Source: Chitinophaga skermanii (GTDB lineage Bacteria > Bacteroidota > Bacteroidia > Chitinophagales > Chitinophagaceae). From it: a DNA stretch of 64,000 nt. This document shows, piece after piece, positions 63,623-64,000 of this stretch; the stretch's first letter is position 1, and every line of letters begins with the position of its first letter. Under the pieces are notes generated by a model that did no database searches, had not been told where the DNA came from, and saw only the letters and a list, made by a program, of their open reading frames with translations. The stretch spans positions 248,001 to 312,000 of the forward strand of contig NZ_QLLL01000003.1 in assembly GCF_003259335.1 (NCBI RefSeq), given 5' to 3'. The position numbers and the translations under genes are program-made.

Positions 63623-64000
63623 ATGCCATTCGAAGAAAAAAACAGCGAAATCGTTTCCTCCCTCGTTTGCGACAGCTGCGGTGCTAAGTTGGAGTTTCAA
63701 CCCGGTACGCAAAAGTTACGTTGCGGGTACTGTGGAACGATGAACGAAATTGAATCCGGTCACGATTACGATACTACACCTGCCCATACGATATCTACTG
63801 ATTTTGCGGAATTCGTAGAAGCGGAGTATAATACAGCACAAGGACAAAAAGTAAGTTCCTACGTAGTAAGCTGCAAACAATGCGGTGCTACCACTACCAT
63901 GTTACCGAACGTGGCCTCGGATAGTTGCCCGTTCTGTACATCGCCCTTGGTGGTTAACCAGTCCGACTCGAAACAAATTACCCAGCCGCACGTGGTGCTG
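63623..64000 (+). CDS. Double zinc-ribbon protein, N-terminal part (cut by right edge)
   Basis: The first 126 codons are visible. Two zinc ribbons are clear: LVCDSCGAKLEFQPG with LRCGYCGTMN, and VSCKQCGATTTMLPN with DSCPFCTSPL. The rest, probably membrane-spanning, lies beyond base 64000. It follows the SPFH gene by 66 bases. The pair resembles YdjI/YdjG of Bacillus, a membrane-stress module; the link is by architecture and order. Confidence 0.85.
   Translation, partial: MPFEEKNSEIVSSLVCDSCGAKLEFQPGTQKLRCGYCGTMNEIESGHDYDTTPAHTISTDFAEFVEAEYNTAQGQKVSSYVVSCKQCGATTTMLPNVASDSCPFCTSPLVVNQSDSKQITQPHVVL

Noticed and set aside
1..64000. Mobile elements, tRNA/rRNA genes, toxin-antitoxin or restriction systems
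   Set aside because: I looked for transposase motifs, terminal inverted repeats, tRNA-like cloverleaves and defence-gene motifs and found none that could be supported.

Overview
The window looks like chromosomal DNA of a Bacteroidota bacterium, most likely a Chitinophagaceae/Chitinophaga-like organism (taxonomy inferred). The grounds are SusC/RagA and SusD/RagB proteins, HmuY lipoproteins, TlpA-like thioredoxins, LytTR two-component genes, little Shine-Dalgarno use, and promoters of the TAnnTTTG type. No rRNA, tRNA, insertion sequence, prophage or CRISPR array was seen.

Region 1 (1-16.7 kb) is an iron/haem acquisition neighbourhood. A TonB-dependent receptor (cut by the left edge) diverges from an AraC/PchR-like regulator. 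A haem-degrading-type monooxygenase with a coupled 42-aa membrane protein diverges from five lipoprotein genes, three of them HmuY-like. After OmpA, SDR, FAD-monooxygenase/TetR and old-yellow-enzyme genes come a siderophore receptor and a PepSY membrane reductase. A recurrent operator-like motif, about GGGAGAAT-N4-TTACC, lies in front of all three iron-gene groups and suggests one regulon.

Region 2 (16.7-43.3 kb) is mostly housekeeping and accessory: DUF1697, a caspase/legumain-like protein with Ser at the expected nucleophile position, a monoglyceride-lipase-like hydrolase, YraN, ManA, DUF6580, a Dph6-like PP-loop protein, LepA, an acyl-CoA-binding protein, ornithine aminotransferase, a VIT1-like protein, dipeptidyl peptidase IV, two CLC proteins, YdeI, VOC, a GT-C glycosyltransferase, a LytS/LytR pair and an AraC regulator. 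The second CLC is preceded by a fluoride riboswitch whose 3' end is complementary to the start region of the gene. It is therefore a CLC-F fluoride/proton antiporter.

Region 3 (43.4-54 kb) is A+T-rich and is the most unusual part. It holds a MauE/DoxX redox membrane protein, a duplicated hairpin element, two homologous small secreted Cys-containing peptides, a TlpA-SusC-SusD operon, and a divergent 875-aa class III-type lanthionine synthetase (lyase, kinase and LanC domains). I propose a RiPP-like peptide maturation and outer-membrane transport locus.

Region 4 (54-61 kb) is a complete SUF iron-sulfur operon (HesB/SufA, SufB, C, D, S, E and a DUF59 protein) diverging from a SufR-like regulator, with a perfect 6-6-6 inverted repeat between them. 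The right end carries an unknown protein, an 11-bp-period tandem repeat related to repeats near 27.5 kb, an SPFH-GYF_2 protein and a truncated double zinc-ribbon protein resembling the Bacillus YdjI/YdjG pair.
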